From positions 1 to 11,656 of the forward strand of contig CAIWXY010000102.1 in NCBI GenBank assembly GCA_903916775.1: a stretch of DNA of 11,656 nucleotides, given 5' to 3'. Positions 4,866 through 11,640 of this stretch are shown piece by piece (the first letter of the stretch is position 1; every line of letters begins with the position of its first letter). The DNA is from an uncultured Actinomycetes bacterium (GTDB lineage Bacteria; Actinomycetota; Actinomycetes; Nanopelagicales; Nanopelagicaceae). A program made the position numbers and the translations under genes. The notes beneath the pieces were generated by a model. The model did not search any database. It was given only the letters and a program-made list of their open reading frames with translations, and had not been told where the DNA came from.

Positions 4866-6938
4866 ATGGCTACCGATGATAAGACCTCGACAACCGCTAA
4901 CGGCTATACAGCCAAAGACCTCGCCGTTCTGGAAGGTCTCGATGCTGTCCGCAAGCGTCCTGGAATGTATATCGGCACCACCGATTCTCGTGGCCTCATG
5001 CACTGCCTCTGGGAGATCATCGATAACTCAGTAGATGAATCCCTGGCTGGGCATTGCACCAAGATTGAAATTAATCTCGAAGCCGATGGCTCGATTGAGG
5101 TCCACGACAATGGTCGAGGAATTCCAGTCGACAAGGAGCCAAAGACCGGCCTCACAGGCGTGGAAGTGGTCTTTACCAAGCTGCATGCTGGTGGAAAGTT
5201 CGGCGGCGGCTCATACGCAGCTTCAGGCGGATTGCACGGTGTTGGTGCTTCGGTTGTGAACGCCCTTGCGTCACGTTTGGATGTAGAAGTAGATCGCGAT
5301 GGCAAGATTTATTGGATGTCTTTCCAACGCGGAAATACCGGAATTTTCGATGGTGATGGGCCAAAAGCTCCATTTGAAGAGAAGTCAGGTCTTCGCGTTA
5401 TCGGCAAAGTCGCTGCAAAGATCACGGGTACTCGAGTTAAGTGGTGGCCGGATCGTCAGATCTTCTTAAAGGAAGCCGAACTCAATATCGAGGATATTCA
5501 TGCTCGCGCTCGCCAAACTTCGTATTTGGTGCCGGGACTCGAACTGATCGTCAATGACAATCGCGCGAAAACAAAGACAAGCGAGACCTTCTTCCATAAA
5601 GGCGGAATCTCTGAGTTCTGTACTTTCTTGCGTCCAGATGAACCTGTCGGAGAAGTAATTCGAATCTCTGGCAAAGGCGAGTACACCGAGACAGTTCCAG
5701 TCTTGGATGCCAAGGGCCACATGATGCCTACCGAAGTTAATCGCGAGATGGGCGTTGATATCGCGATGCAGTGGGGCAATGGATTTGAGACCACGATGGC
5801 CTCATTCGTGAACATTATTTCGACCCCTAAAGGTGGAACTCACACACAAGGTTTTGAACGCGCAATTACAAAAGCATTTAACGACATGCTGCGCAGCTCT
5901 AAGACTCTTAAGAACAATGAAGCAGATGTCATCAAAGACGATGTCCTGGAAGGTCTCACTGCGGTTGTGACAGTACGTATGTCAGAGCCACAATTTGAGG
6001 GCCAGACTAAAGAAGTTCTCGGTACTGCGGCAGCGACCAAAATCGTTGCCGCTGTAGTTGCCGATGAGTTGAAGAATTTCTTCGAATCAACCAAGCGCAT
6101 TGATAAGGCAACAGCTCGCGCAGTTTTAGAGAAGGTTGCTCAAGCATCGCGCACACGCATTTCTGCTCGCGCACACAAGGATCTTCAGCGCCGTAAGAAC
6201 GCCCTAGAAAATAGCTCGCTTCCAACCAAGCTCTCGGATTGCCGTTCAGATGACACCGCTCGCACAGAGTTGTTTATCGTTGAGGGAGATTCTGCTCTGG
6301 GCACCACCAAGGCTGCTCGCAACTCTGAGTTCCAGGCGATTTTGCCAATTCGTGGAAAGATCTTGAACGTTCAGAAAGCTTCCTTGTCTCAGATGCTTGA
6401 GAACAATGAGTGCGCATCGATTATTCAGGTTATCGGAGCTGGCTCAGGACCTTCCTTCTCATTGGAGGCGGCTCGCTACGGACGCATCATCCTGATGTCT
6501 GATGCTGACGTTGATGGCGCGCACATTCGCACACTGCTACTGACTTTGATTTATCGCTACATGCGTCCTTTGATCGAAGATGGTCGTGTCTTTGCAGCAA
6601 TCCCACCTCTGCATCGCATTGACGTCATCGGTGGAAAGCGTGGAGAGGTGCATTACACCTACTCCGATGATGAGATGAAAAAGCTTTTGGCTGATCTCAC
6701 CAAAAACGGCAAGCGTTGGAAAGAACCAGTTCAGCGTTACAAAGGCCTTGGTGAGATGGATGCAGATCAACTTCGTGAGACAACCATGGATCCAGAAAAG
6801 CGCACCTTACGTCGTGTGACAATGACCGATGTTAAGGCCGCAGAATCCATCTTCGAACTGCTCATGGGCAATGAAGTTGCTCCGCGTAAAGAGTTTATTT
6901 CTACTGCAGAGATCGATCGCGATCGCATCGATGCCTAG
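4866..6938 (+). CDS. parE: DNA topoisomerase IV subunit B (ParE), ATPase subunit
   Basis: This is the ATP-hydrolysing half of the type IIA topoisomerase that decatenates replicated chromosomes. The 690 residues match ParE/short-GyrB length, without the insert of enterobacterial GyrB. The GHKL ATPase shows E50 and N54 in WEIIDNSVDE, D81 in DNGRGIP, the ATP-lid GGLHGVGASVVNAL and K382 in GQTKEVLG. The TOPRIM domain shows E473 in VEGDSA and the metal-binding D546/D548/D550 in DADVDG. The C-terminus has QRYKGLGEMDADQL and the terminal MDPEKRTLRRV block. ELFIVEGDSALGTTKAAR and KILNVQKASLSQML resemble actinobacterial ParE more than GyrB. I chose the ATG at 4866 over an in-frame TTG at 4857; neither has a visible Shine-Dalgarno, so translation may be leaderless. 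parC converges from the other side. Confidence 0.94.
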   Translation: MATDDKTSTTANGYTAKDLAVLEGLDAVRKRPGMYIGTTDSRGLMHCLWEIIDNSVDESLAGHCTKIEINLEADGSIEVHDNGRGIPVDKEPKTGLTGVEVVFTKLHAGGKFGGGSYAASGGLHGVGASVVNALASRLDVEVDRDGKIYWMSFQRGNTGIFDGDGPKAPFEEKSGLRVIGKVAAKITGTRVKWWPDRQIFLKEAELNIEDIHARARQTSYLVPGLELIVNDNRAKTKTSETFFHKGGISEFCTFLRPDEPVGEVIRISGKGEYTETVPVLDAKGHMMPTEVNREMGVDIAMQWGNGFETTMASFVNIISTPKGGTHTQGFERAITKAFNDMLRSSKTLKNNEADVIKDDVLEGLTAVVTVRMSEPQFEGQTKEVLGTAAATKIVAAVVADELKNFFESTKRIDKATARAVLEKVAQASRTRISARAHKDLQRRKNALENSSLPTKLSDCRSDDTARTELFIVEGDSALGTTKAARNSEFQAILPIRGKILNVQKASLSQMLENNECASIIQVIGAGSGPSFSLEAARYGRIILMSDADVDGAHIRTLLLTLIYRYMRPLIEDGRVFAAIPPLHRIDVIGGKRGEVHYTYSDDEMKKLLADLTKNGKRWKEPVQRYKGLGEMDADQLRETTMDPEKRTLRRVTMTDVKAAESIFELLMGNEVAPRKEFISTAEIDRDRIDA

Positions 6939-6943
6939 ATGAT

Positions 6944-6958
6944 GCTTAACAGTTAAGC
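6944..6958. repeat. 7-bp inverted repeat beside the parE terminator
   Basis: GCTTAAC (6944-6950) and GTTAAGC (6952-6958) are perfect reverse complements around a single A. The repeat directly abuts the A-tract of the following terminator. As RNA the inner pairs would open to form a loop. It may assist termination of parE or be a protein site. Confidence 0.5.
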
Positions 6959-6995
6959 AAAAAAGCCCCGCTGAGATTATCAGCGGGGCTTTTTT
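6959..6995. terminator. Bidirectional rho-independent terminator between parE and parC
   Basis: AAAAAAGCCCCGCTGA (6959-6974) pairs perfectly with its reverse complement (6980-6995) around the loop GATTA. The stem has a 10-bp GC-rich core and is flanked by A6 on the left and T6 on the right, so it can act in both directions. It lies 20 bp after the parE stop and 15 bp beyond the parC stop, as expected for convergent genes sharing one terminator. Confidence 0.95.
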
Positions 6996-7010
6996 GATGA
7001 GTTATGTGAT

Positions 7011-8513
7011 TTATGCAGCTCCAATTCGGGTGCGACGTGGAGTCGCAAATGATTTGGATGCTTCTGTCAGTTCGAGTGAGACCTGAGCTTTGATGCTCTC
7101 TTCGCTTGCCAAAATCTTCTTGAGTGCTGCAATCGTGGCCTTCAGTGACTTCTCTTCTGATTCAAGCTCAAGCTTGCTCATCTTTGTCAGGCGACGAAGT
7201 GGCATATCCAAGATATAGGTGGCTTGCTCGTCTGAGAGCTTAAAGCTCTTGATCAACGCTTCTTTGGCCTCTGCAGCATCTTCAGCAGCCCGGATGATCT
7301 TGATGACCTTGTCGATATCGATAATTGCCTTGAGTAGCCCCTCGACCAAGTTAAGGCGACCTTCAGCCTTTGCCTTACGAAATTCGGAGCGACGACGAAC
7401 AACTTCTACGCGGTGATCAATGAAGACCTGAAGTAGTTCTTTGAGACCTAGGGTTTGAGGGCGACCATTAACGAGTGCAACAGCGTTGACTGAGAATTGA
7501 TCTTCCATCGGAGTGAGCTTGTAGAGTTTTTCGAGGATCTCTTCTGGCTCGTATCCGTTTTTAATTTCGATAACGACTTTTGTGCCTTGCTGACCATCGG
7601 AGAGATCGACGATATCTGAAATACCAAGAATCTTTTTAGCCTTAACAAGATCCGCGATCTTCTCGACTACTTTTTCTGGTCCGATGTTAAAAGGGAACTC
7701 TGTGATGACGATGCCTTGCTTGCGAGTAGTCACTTTTTCGATAACAGCAGTTGCTCGGACCTTAAATGAGCCACGGCCATTCGCGTAGGCATCAGCTACA
7801 CCTTCAAGACCTACGATCTCGCCACCTGTTGGGAAATCTGGAGCGGGAACAAACTTCATCAAAGCTTTAAGAGTGGCCTTGGGGTTATCGATCAAATGTT
7901 TGGTCGCGGCAATTACCTCGCCAAGATTGTGAGGAGGCATATTGGTTGCCATACCTACGGCGATACCAGTTGCTCCATTCACCAAGAGATTTGGGAATGC
8001 GGCTGGCAGTACAAGTGGCTCAAGAAGTTGGCCATCGTAGTTGCCACCAAAATCAACAGTGTCTTCATCGGCCTCATCCACCATCGCCATAGCGGCAGGG
8101 GCTAAGCGAGCCTCGGTATAACGCATGGCAGCTGGGCCAGCATCGAGTGAACCGAAGTTGCCATGACCATCGATCAGCGGAAGACGAGTAGTGAAAGGTT
8201 GGGCGAGGCGAACAGCTGCGTCATAGATCGCTCCATCTCCGTGTGGGTGCAACTTACCCATGACTTCACCGACAACTCGGGCGCACTTGACGTGTCCTTT
8301 ATCTGGGCGAAGACCCATATCGAACATCATGTGCAGGATGCGGCGCTGAACCGGCTTTAGACCATCGCGTGCATCAGGAAGCGCGCGTGAGTAAATAACG
8401 GAATAGGCGTATTCCAAAAAGGACTCTGACATCTCAGCTGAGACGTCGATATCGATAATCTTGCCTGGGTTCTCGCCAGCCTTCGGCAGAACGGCTTTAG
8501 GGGTACGGGCCAT
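7011..8513 (-). CDS. parC: DNA topoisomerase IV subunit A (ParC), breakage-reunion core only
   Basis: This is the DNA-cleaving and rejoining subunit that partners ParE. The 500 residues cover the winged-helix, tower and coiled-coil regions: SFLEYAYSVIYSRALPDARDGLKPVQRRIL (about 31-60), HPHGDGAIYD (89-98), the catalytic Y132 in AAMRYTEAR, and NGATGIAVGMATNMPPHN (about 179-196). It ends at ELTEASKSFATPRRTRIGAA, where longer GyrA/ParC proteins continue into a beta-pinwheel domain of roughly 300 residues. That domain is absent and the terminator follows, so it is not encoded here. The usual quinolone-contact Ser (E. coli GyrA S83) is Gly94. The ATG at 8513 (MARTPKAV) is chosen: an in-frame extension would overlap the divergent gene and is not family-like. 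No clear Shine-Dalgarno is seen. Confidence 0.93.
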   Translation of the reverse strand: MARTPKAVLPKAGENPGKIIDIDVSAEMSESFLEYAYSVIYSRALPDARDGLKPVQRRILHMMFDMGLRPDKGHVKCARVVGEVMGKLHPHGDGAIYDAAVRLAQPFTTRLPLIDGHGNFGSLDAGPAAMRYTEARLAPAAMAMVDEADEDTVDFGGNYDGQLLEPLVLPAAFPNLLVNGATGIAVGMATNMPPHNLGEVIAATKHLIDNPKATLKALMKFVPAPDFPTGGEIVGLEGVADAYANGRGSFKVRATAVIEKVTTRKQGIVITEFPFNIGPEKVVEKIADLVKAKKILGISDIVDLSDGQQGTKVVIEIKNGYEPEEILEKLYKLTPMEDQFSVNAVALVNGRPQTLGLKELLQVFIDHRVEVVRRRSEFRKAKAEGRLNLVEGLLKAIIDIDKVIKIIRAAEDAAEAKEALIKSFKLSDEQATYILDMPLRRLTKMSKLELESEEKSLKATIAALKKILASEESIKAQVSLELTEASKSFATPRRTRIGAA

Positions 8514-8602
8514 GTCGCGTATCTTGCCACGCAACTTAAGGCAGACTTGGGAGGTGAGCCCTGAAACTATCCGCAAACTATCCTGACGCAAGGTGGCAGA
8601 CC
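8514..8602. promoter_or_regulatory. Divergent parC / phosphohydrolase intergenic region with 11-bp-phased repeats
   Basis: This 89-bp region must start transcription both ways. It contains AAACTATCC twice (8564-8572 and 8575-8583), an exact 9-bp direct repeat with an 11-bp period. AAGGTGG (8590-8596) is the ribosome binding site that fixes the GTG start of the phosphohydrolase at 8603, with 6-nt spacing. No confident -35/-10 pair was found on either strand. Confidence 0.5.
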
Positions 8603-9712
8603 GTGAATTACCGCTCAGATAGCCCATCTCTGTCAGATCTCTCACAATCGATATTTGCCTCACTTGGCCTGGCTAGCGCTGTGAATTCACTCGCCCTTTC
8701 ACCGGCACGTCGAACATGTCTCTTGCTTGTAGACGGATTGGGAGCTCATGGGCTTGCCCGCTACGGCGATCAATTTCCGATTTTTGCCCAACTCAACAAT
8801 CACGGCGAGCTCGCATCTCATTTTCCAACAACCACGGTTACCAATCTGACTTCTCTCGGTACGGGCGTAGAGCCGGGAGTGCATGGAATGTTGGGATACA
8901 CAGTGAAAGTGCCGGGGAGTGGAACTCCTGGACGATTGTTCAATGCGCTTAAGTGGGATCCGAAAGTAGATCCATTGTTTTGGCAGCGCACACCAACTCT
9001 CTTTGAGCGCGCTCGTGATGCTGGGCTTAACGTCTCCACCGTAGGAGATAAGCGCTATGCAGATACAGGTTTCACGCAAGCTTCATTACGAGGTGCTACG
9101 TATCTTGCGGCCAACCACATTCCTGAGATGGTCAGCGCTGCGAAGTCTGCGCTCGCTGAACCCAACTCATTTGTCTATGTCTATACAAACATTCTTGATC
9201 ACGCTGGACACAATTTCGGTGAAGGAAGTGAACAGTGGTTGATTGCCCTCAAGACGGTGGCAGATTTGGTAATACGACTTGTCAATGAGTTGCCACGAAA
9301 CTCGCAGTTCTATCTGAGCGCCGATCATGGGATGGTCAATGCTGGTGAAAAAATTATTCTTGGCGAAGGTAATCCGCTGATGAATAACGTGACCCTGATT
9401 GGTGGCGAGCCTCGCATGCGACACATTTACCTCGAGAGCGGTAGCGAGGATGAAGCGGTAGCAACGTGGCGCGAGTATTTAGGGGATCGCGCGATGGTTT
9501 ATTCACAGCGCGATGCAATCGCTGCGGGCCTTTTTGGCGGCGATGTGAGCGATGCAAGTGTTGAACGCATGGGCAATCTCTTAGCTATTGCTAATGACGA
9601 TTGTGTATTAATTGACCCAGCAAGAAGTATTCAGGAGAGTTCAATCATTGGTCAGCACGGCGGGTTGACGCCGGCTGAACGCGATATACCGTTACTCGGC
9701 GTCCTTATTTGA
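8603..9712 (+). CDS. Alkaline-phosphatase-superfamily phosphodiesterase / nucleotide pyrophosphatase-like protein
   Basis: This is a metal-dependent phosphohydrolase of the type I phosphodiesterase/nucleotide pyrophosphatase group, 369 residues. Expected metal ligands and nucleophile are visible: D44 in LLVDGLG, a Thr nucleophile in FPTTTVTNL (T76-T78), D199 and H203 in ILDHAGHNFG, D241-H242 in SADHGM, and H352 in GQHGG. These are the two-zinc site of the superfamily. There is no signal peptide or membrane helix, so it is probably cytoplasmic, unlike many secreted phosphatases. The substrate cannot be told from sequence; nucleotides, phosphodiesters or phosphonates are all possible. The GTG start is supported by AAGGTGG 6 nt upstream. 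It diverges from parC, and its last 21 bp overlap the end of sepH on the other strand. Confidence 0.85.
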   Translation: MNYRSDSPSLSDLSQSIFASLGLASAVNSLALSPARRTCLLLVDGLGAHGLARYGDQFPIFAQLNNHGELASHFPTTTVTNLTSLGTGVEPGVHGMLGYTVKVPGSGTPGRLFNALKWDPKVDPLFWQRTPTLFERARDAGLNVSTVGDKRYADTGFTQASLRGATYLAANHIPEMVSAAKSALAEPNSFVYVYTNILDHAGHNFGEGSEQWLIALKTVADLVIRLVNELPRNSQFYLSADHGMVNAGEKIILGEGNPLMNNVTLIGGEPRMRHIYLESGSEDEAVATWREYLGDRAMVYSQRDAIAAGLFGGDVSDASVERMGNLLAIANDDCVLIDPARSIQESSIIGQHGGLTPAERDIPLLGVLI

Positions 9713-10615
9713 TGAGTTATCTGATTTAGTATCTGATTTAGTATCAGACTTGCTTCCAAACATAATGTCATCCCATGATGGGATTTTTAGGCGCTTAGTT
9801 ACGCCATCACGTTTTGCATCAGCCGGAATTTCCTCGTTTGCATCCGATGCGTTCTTCGATGGATTATGCGGCGCGCTATCAAAGATTGTCTCGAGCGTAT
9901 TTGTCGATGTAGTTGCTGACGATGTTGTAGATGTCGGAGTAGTTGTAATACGAATTGTTTCGATCTCTTCACGAACAGCTACTAAGCGAGGCGCAGCGGT
10001 CTCTGACGGAAATACCATCCCGTGTGTCGGTAGAGATGGACGGGCGATACGTTCTTCGCCACTGATCCATAGTGCCCCATCATCTTCCGCTTCGAGCGTG
10101 CGGCTTGCAAGCTCGAAGTTCCAATGAGCTTCGCCTTGGCCACCATCCTTGAGTGGATACATCACGATGATGTTCCACGAGCCATCTTCTTTGCGCCAGG
10201 TATTCCATTCAACGAGATCCATATCGACTCCACGTGGGGAGAGTTGGGCAATCGTTGCTGTGGCCAGAGTTGGTGAGTGCTTTTCTTTGGTGAGATGTGC
10301 AGCTAGTGCTAATTCGATGATGTACGCACGTTCTTGCATGATAGGACCAGAGAACTTCTCAATTTTCTCAGCTGACCAGCCTGTGGTGCGCATGAGTGAA
10401 TCAGCGCTCTCACCACTACGTAAACGCGCTTGGACTTCTTTTACAGTAACTACTTGAGTCTGATCATTGGGGCTACTCACGGCAACCAAGCGTGGCTGAT
10501 TCACTAACGAACGAAGATGATCACTGATTCGAAGGGTATATGTGGCACCTTCTTGGTCTTTAAGTTCGAGTTCGCTTCCATCTTCGGAACGGCCAATTAG
10601 TTTTAGATCACTCAC
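9692..10615 (-). CDS. sepH: Septation protein SepH (DUF3071)
   Basis: SepH is an actinobacterial cell-division protein that stimulates FtsZ assembly; this copy has 307 residues. The N-terminal DUF3071 region (about 1-170) starts with LKLIGRSEDGSELELKDQEGATYTLRI and holds a helix-turn-helix-like segment (about 56-98: VTVKEVQARLRSGESADSLM...GPIMQERAYI). A WNTWRKEDGSW...V-YPLKDGGQGEAHWNFE block follows (about 137-168). A Thr/Ser-rich linker occupies about 223-240, and the conserved tail motif KRLKIPSWDDIMFG spans about 274-287. The end is a tandem KSDT repeat. The start is GTG at 10615; the predicted N-terminus agrees with the family, although no good Shine-Dalgarno precedes it. It diverges from the inositol-phosphatase gene and overlaps the phosphohydrolase tail-to-tail by 21 bp. 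Confidence 0.92.
   Translation of the reverse strand: MSDLKLIGRSEDGSELELKDQEGATYTLRISDHLRSLVNQPRLVAVSSPNDQTQVVTVKEVQARLRSGESADSLMRTTGWSAEKIEKFSGPIMQERAYIIELALAAHLTKEKHSPTLATATIAQLSPRGVDMDLVEWNTWRKEDGSWNIIVMYPLKDGGQGEAHWNFELASRTLEAEDDGALWISGEERIARPSLPTHGMVFPSETAAPRLVAVREEIETIRITTTPTSTTSSATTSTNTLETIFDSAPHNPSKNASDANEEIPADAKRDGVTKRLKIPSWDDIMFGSKSDTKSDTKSDNSSNKDAE
9718..9753 (-). repeat. 12-bp tandem repeat encoding KSDT units at the SepH C-terminus
   Basis: TATCTGATTTAG occurs exactly twice in tandem (9718-9729 and 9730-9741), with a degenerate third copy (9742-9753, TATCAGACTTGC). On the minus strand each unit encodes four residues of the KSDTKSDTKSD tail. Because 12 is a multiple of three, slippage would change tail length without breaking the frame. 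Confidence 0.85.
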
Positions 10616-10677
10616 GAGGCAAAGAGTGCCACATTTCCTTGCGCATCACAGAGATATGGCGTGTGTAGCGCGGTGGG

Positions 10678-10706
10678 TTGCAGAGATGACTTTCTAAATC
10701 TAGGTT
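10678..10706 (+). promoter_or_regulatory. Candidate promoter giving a leaderless inositol-phosphatase mRNA
   Basis: TAGGTT (10701-10706) fits the actinobacterial TANNNT -10 pattern and ends 7 nt before the ATG at 10714, so transcription would start at or next to the start codon. TTGCAG (10678-10683) lies exactly 17 bp upstream but matches only the TTG of the -35 consensus. No properly spaced Shine-Dalgarno precedes the gene; AGGG at 10708-10711 is only 2 nt from the ATG. The -10 sits in a near-palindrome, TAAATCTAGGTTTA (10695-10708). Confidence 0.45.
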
Positions 10707-10713
10707 TAGGGCT

Positions 10714-11490
10714 ATGACCTCACCTGAATTAGCCCAAGAGCTACTTGCGATCGCCCGTTCGATTGCCCAAAAAGCTGGTGAGATGCTGACTGACCGCCCC
10801 GAAAATTTAACAATCAATCAGAAGAGTTCGGCCAGAGATTTTGCAACACATATGGACCATGCCAGTGAGGCTTTGATCGTGCGCGAAATTCTTGCCGCTC
10901 GCCCCGACGATGGCATTGTTGGCGAAGAGGATACGCAGCGCGAATCCAAGAGCGGGATCACATGGGTGATCGACCCAATCGATGGCACAGTCAATTATTT
11001 TTACGATCTTTCAGGATGGAATATCAGCATCGCTGCCAAAGACGACCAAGGAGTTCTTATGGGGCTGGTCTATGCCCCGACTGTTAACTCGCTCTGGCAT
11101 GCAACCCGAGGCGGCGGGGCATTTAAGAATGGTCGCCCAATCAGGGTGAATGACCCCATCGAATTGGGCTCGGCTCTAATCGCCACCGGATTTTCATACA
11201 ACACCGAGCGTCGGAAAGAGCAGGCAATCTTCATCGCTGACCTGATTCCACGAGTTCGCGATATTCGACGCCTGGGGGCTGCCGCAGTGGATCTCTGCAA
11301 TGTGGCCAGCGGCTCGGTGGACGCCTATTTTGAGCGGGATCTGAAGGAGTGGGATCTGGCCGCAGGGGTTCTGATCTGCCGCGAGGCCGGAGCCGTGGTC
11401 ACCGGTCGAAATGGCGGGATAGAGGGCGAGGAGATGGTGATCGCTGCCGGACCTGCGCTCCACGCTCAGCTGGTCTCCGAAATAGGCTAA
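10714..11490 (+). CDS. Inositol monophosphatase family phosphatase (SuhB-like)
   Basis: This is a Mg2+-dependent, Li+-sensitive-type sugar or inositol phosphate phosphatase of 258 residues, full length for the family. Metal ligands are visible: E71/E72 in VGEED, D87 and D90 in motif A (WVIDPIDGTVNY), and D214 in motif B (EWDLAAG). RRLGAAAVDLCNVASGSVDAYFE (about 185-207) is the usual family block. Substrates in the family include inositol-1-phosphate, histidinol phosphate and fructose-1,6-bisphosphate; which one applies here cannot be decided. An actinobacterial role in inositol or PI-lipid metabolism is possible. The last six codons and stop (LVSEIG*) are copied in a 21-bp tandem duplication just downstream. 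Translation appears leaderless. Confidence 0.92.
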   Translation: MTSPELAQELLAIARSIAQKAGEMLTDRPENLTINQKSSARDFATHMDHASEALIVREILAARPDDGIVGEEDTQRESKSGITWVIDPIDGTVNYFYDLSGWNISIAAKDDQGVLMGLVYAPTVNSLWHATRGGGAFKNGRPIRVNDPIELGSALIATGFSYNTERRKEQAIFIADLIPRVRDIRRLGAAAVDLCNVASGSVDAYFERDLKEWDLAAGVLICREAGAVVTGRNGGIEGEEMVIAAGPALHAQLVSEIG

Positions 11491-11511
11491 CTGGTCTCCG
11501 AAATAAGCTAA
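11470..11511 (+). repeat. 21-bp tandem duplication spanning the inositol-phosphatase stop codon
   Basis: Bases 11470-11490 (starting CTGGTCTCCGAAATA, ending GCTAA) are repeated at 11491-11511 with one substitution (G to A). The first copy encodes LVSEIG and the stop; the second keeps the same frame and would encode LVSEIS and a second stop. A partial third start, CTGGT, follows at 11512. Confidence 0.9.
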
Positions 11512-11512
11512 C

Positions 11513-11559
11513 TGGTGAATTAGCGCCTTCCTATTCCGGGCTAATTCACCAATTAGCCC
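11513..11559 (+). terminator. Two mutually exclusive hairpins after the inositol-phosphatase gene
   Basis: Hairpin A pairs TGGTGAATTAGC (11513-11524) with GCTAATTCACCA (11540-11551), 12 perfect pairs around a 15-nt loop. Hairpin B pairs GGGCTAATT (11538-11546) with AATTAGCCC (11551-11559), 9 perfect pairs around CACC. They share 11540-11546, so only one can form at a time. Neither is followed by a clear T-tract (TTGAACCCCCC comes next). The simplest reading is a 3'-end or transcript-stabilising structure for the upstream gene. Confidence 0.55.
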
Positions 11560-11588
11560 TTGAACCCCCCTTTATGGCAAGATACGGG
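11560..11588 (+). promoter_or_regulatory. Candidate promoter for the gene starting at 11641
   Basis: TTGAAC (11560-11565) is a fair -35, and TACGGG (11583-11588) lies 17 bp downstream as a weak -10 lacking the final T. A start near 11595 would give a leader of about 45 nt before the ATG. The -35 begins directly after the second hairpin of the preceding gene. Confidence 0.35.
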
Positions 11589-11640
11589 CTTCGAGTGAGC
11601 TACCTTCATTAACGAATTTGATAAACGAAAAGGACTACCC

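Noticed and set aside
8514..8663. 50-residue N-terminal extension of ParC
   Set aside because: The extra residues do not resemble any GyrA/ParC N-terminus and overlap the first codons and ribosome binding site of the divergent phosphohydrolase.
9750..10127. 125-residue Val/Ser-rich frame on the + strand opposite sepH
   Set aside because: It is the antisense of the Thr/Ser-rich SepH linker; it has no ribosome binding site and no recognisable domain.
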